NCBI GenBank assembly: GCA_017559855.1
Contig: JAFYQP010000003.1
Location: 1-33,264 of the forward strand
DNA: 33,264 bases
Direction of reading: 5' to 3'
Source of the DNA: Clostridia bacterium
GTDB lineage: Bacteria > Bacillota > Clostridia > Oscillospirales > JAAYXM01
Positions 31,196 to 33,264 of the stretch are shown piece by piece; position 1 is the first letter of the stretch, and the number at the start of each line of letters is the position of its first letter. The translations under genes were made by a program, and so were the position numbers. The notes beneath the pieces are model-generated. The model was not told where the DNA came from. It did no database searches and saw only the letters and a list, made by a program, of their open reading frames with translations.

Positions 31196-32338
31196 CTATT
31201 TCACCCTTTTTACAACTCTTTCGTATACTCCGACAAGGATTTTACCCTCATTTTCCCAACACAACTCCTCTGCCGCTTTTTCTACGTTTGCACAAAGCGT
31301 GTTGTAAAGTTCCTTGTTCTCATAAAGTTCATTTATTGCCTTTGCAATATTTTCAGGCGTTACATCGTCTAAAATTATACCCACATTATATTTGTCATTT
31401 ATATATCTATGTTCGGGTACATCGGATAAAATCACGGGGATTCTCGCCTGAATATACTCAAATATCTTATTTGATACCGTGTATTTAAAATTGTCCGACA
31501 CAGGTACGGTGAGTACCGCACCAACGTGTGACCTTGCCGCCTCAGGAATGAGGTCTTTGATTTCAACCGCAGGTGCAAATTCGATTCGGTCGCAAAGACC
31601 TTTTTCTTCTGCTATTTTCATAATTTTTTCTTTTGCAGGACCGAATCCTCTGATAACCATTTTCACATTATCGTCAATTTTCTCTGCCGCCTCGGTAAAT
31701 TCTTCATATCCACGATATTCTACGATTACACCATGGTAAACAACTTCAAATCCATCATTTTTTGATGGTAAATTGCTTTTTTCAACTTTGAATGATGTAT
31801 TGGTAACAACGGTTGGTTTTTTTATTCCGTACATTGAAACAAAAACATCCGCTGCTGCGTTGCTCACAGAGAGCATAGCATCTATGCGCTTTACCATATA
31901 TCCTTCAATCTTTTCCAAAACTTTTCTTATAATTGCTCTTTTTTCAAGTTGAGGCTGGCGAGAATATATCTCGTGACAATCATAGACTACCGCGCATTTA
32001 AGTTTCTTCGCCGCAAAATAGGCCGCAGGTAAAGTATCAAAATCGTTCGCGTGGATTACATCCGGTTTTAGTTCAAGACACTTCTTGTACATATTATAAA
32101 GCGGAAGATACATTCGAAGGAACTTTTTAAAATTACTTTTTAATTTCCCTCTGTATTTTCCATCCAGCATATATATCCAATTCTTATATGGTGTGCTTTC
32201 TAAAAATTCCTCATCGAGATTTTTATCGTAACAACCCAAAACGGTAACATCCAGTCCCGCGGCATGTGCAGTATCTGCTTCACGGCGCACTCTCGGATCT
32301 TTCTTCAAACTGTTGGTTACAAGCATACATACTTTCAT
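31196..32338 (-). CDS. Glycosyltransferase family 4
   Basis: 380 residues with a GT-B fold. The N-terminal half has VCMLVTNSLKKDPRVRREAD, DVIHANDFDTLPAAYFAAKK and YDCHEIYSRQPQ. The C-terminal half has VVYHGVIVEYRGYEEFTEAA, MVIRGFGPAKEKI and TVSNKIFEYIQARIPVILSD, where the Glu of KIFEY is the usual acidic residue near the sugar nucleotide. It probably adds one sugar of the repeat unit at the inner membrane face; donor and acceptor are unknown. ATG 32338 has AAAGGA about ten bases upstream. Confidence 0.93.
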   Translation of the reverse strand: MKVCMLVTNSLKKDPRVRREADTAHAAGLDVTVLGCYDKNLDEEFLESTPYKNWIYMLDGKYRGKLKSNFKKFLRMYLPLYNMYKKCLELKPDVIHANDFDTLPAAYFAAKKLKCAVVYDCHEIYSRQPQLEKRAIIRKVLEKIEGYMVKRIDAMLSVSNAAADVFVSMYGIKKPTVVTNTSFKVEKSNLPSKNDGFEVVYHGVIVEYRGYEEFTEAAEKIDDNVKMVIRGFGPAKEKIMKIAEEKGLCDRIEFAPAVEIKDLIPEAARSHVGAVLTVPVSDNFKYTVSNKIFEYIQARIPVILSDVPEHRYINDKYNVGIILDDVTPENIAKAINELYENKELYNTLCANVEKAAEELCWENEGKILVGVYERVVKRVK

Positions 32339-32416
32339 CTAAACACATTCCTTTACAAATCAATTTTTTACATATGATTAATACTTTCCTTAGAAACTGC
32401 AAATGATTGAGTGATG

Positions 32417-33264
32417 TTATTTCTTATTTTCAACACACTCATCTGTCGTCTCATTTATTTCTTTTATACGTTTCCCGTTAACCGAAAATGCAATAGCTAA
32501 AAGCATGAAAAACGGTATCTCCGCAACATAAGTTGAAGACAAGAACAACTTAACGAAAACTACAGGAATTATTGACATTATAATCATCTTAAGATACTGG
32601 TCTCGCACTTTAACAAGGACATATAAAACTCTTATCAAAAACCACAAGAAGAATACAGCGCCCAATGCTCCCAAATGCATCATAAGTTCGAGCAGAAGGT
32701 TATGCGGATAGTTAGGCTTCGTATTCAAAGTTCTGCCAATAAGTACTCGATCGCCACATAAACCATAACCGATAACAGGCGCTTTTTTTATCCAATCTAC
32801 AGCTGCACCTGCAAAACTTGATCTTCCGTTATCATCCTGAATTTCATCATTTGCAAGTTTTGTAATGGTTCGACTGCTTATATCGTGCTCCTGAAGAAAA
32901 CTACTTAAATCAAGCAGTGCGTCGTTATACATCGGTGTTGCCAGGAACACCGCAACCACAGTTAGTAATATAAATGAAAAATATCGCTTTTTACCATTTA
33001 CAGAAAACAGAGTATTAAGGATTACACCGACAATAATACAGAGAAGCGCACCGCGTGCACCCTTTAATATAATCGTTATTAATCCAATTAAAAAGAATAT
33101 TAAATTTTTTCTGGTTGTTTTTCTAAACATATCCTGCATAACAACCAATACAAAAGGAAGCAACGCATATGACAAAACCATGTAGCCGACTTCGATTTTA
33201 TAATAATCCGCAAGCATTATCGCAAATACATATAGCGGAATCATATAATATGAAGCCTTTAAGA
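32417..33264 (-). CDS. O-antigen ligase/polymerase-like membrane protein (Wzy), 5' end outside the window
   Basis: The frame is open to the window edge (LKASYY precedes the ATG at 33244), so this is the C-terminal part of a larger protein. It has seven or so hydrophobic segments and, between them, the extracytoplasmic loop GRSSFAGAAVDWIKKAPVIGYGLCGD followed by YPHNLLLELMMHLG, the pattern of the O-antigen ligase/Wzy_C family (PHN.ll). It likely polymerises repeat units outside the membrane. The 78 bases to the glycosyltransferase start hold nothing I recognise. Confidence 0.85.
   Translation of the reverse strand, partial: LKASYYMIPLYVFAIMLADYYKIEVGYMVLSYALLPFVLVVMQDMFRKTTRKNLIFFLIGLITIILKGARGALLCIIVGVILNTLFSVNGKKRYFSFILLTVVAVFLATPMYNDALLDLSSFLQEHDISSRTITKLANDEIQDDNGRSSFAGAAVDWIKKAPVIGYGLCGDRVLIGRTLNTKPNYPHNLLLELMMHLGALGAVFFLWFLIRVLYVLVKVRDQYLKMIIMSIIPVVFVKLFLSSTYVAEIPFFMLLAIAFSVNGKRIKEINETTDECVENKK

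Overview
The window looks like chromosomal DNA of a low-to-moderate-GC, Gram-positive anaerobe of the class Clostridia, probably a gut or uncultured lineage. The evidence is gene content and order: an mtaB-murB-rapZ-yvcK-whiA-dnaE-pfkA run, an M50 protease-scpA-scpB-DUF2953-ytfJ(gerW)-dacF block typical of spore-formers and their relatives, an infC-rpmI-rplT operon whose infC starts at AUU, and strong AGGAGG-type ribosome binding sites. Species cannot be named from the sequence.

Layout. 1-260: end of a small operon on the minus strand (a 48-residue small protein followed by a secreted protein cut by the window edge). 459-10099: a minus-strand housekeeping block, tRNA-Thr(GGU), pfkA, dnaE, whiA, yvcK, rapZ, murB and mtaB. 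10130-10486: a lone plus-strand gene for an HPr/Crh-like protein that lacks the phosphocarrier histidine. 10471-16814: minus-strand dacF, then ytfJ, DUF2953, scpB, scpA and M50 protease from one promoter, then a three-S1-repeat RNA-binding protein, then rplT-rpmI-infC behind a leader with a probable attenuator. 17100-18378: plus-strand DUF1292 gene, a structured RNA that I read as 6S RNA, and tcdA. 18406-22448: two minus-strand operons (YitT + lipoprotein; lipid kinase + small alarmone synthetase + AEC transporter). 22582-24139: tRNA-Trp followed by a short accessory stretch with an ankyrin-repeat gene, a broken IS200/IS605 transposase and a truncated gene. 24212-25078: a second YitT paralogue. 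25118-33264: a minus-strand surface-polysaccharide operon running off the window end.

How the genes work together. The polysaccharide operon carries a complete three-enzyme route from UDP-GlcNAc to UDP-N-acetyl-L-fucosamine (CapE/CapF/CapG type), plus a glycosyltransferase, a flippase, a polymerase and an uncharacterised nucleotidyltransferase-fold protein. The rapZ-yvcK-whiA cluster next to murB and an HPr/Crh-like protein suggests a link between carbon status, peptidoglycan precursors and division. mtaB and tcdA both act on the t6A37 of ANN-decoding tRNAs, a class that includes the tRNA-Thr encoded here. Convergent gene ends mostly share one hairpin that can terminate transcription both ways, and several promoters share an unusual palindromic -35 element, TTGCAA. 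I found no CRISPR array, prophage or intact insertion sequence. The least explained items are the His-less HPr-like protein, the small 'DVIMTSG' protein, the lipid kinase/alarmone synthetase/AEC operon and the PF14907-like protein.
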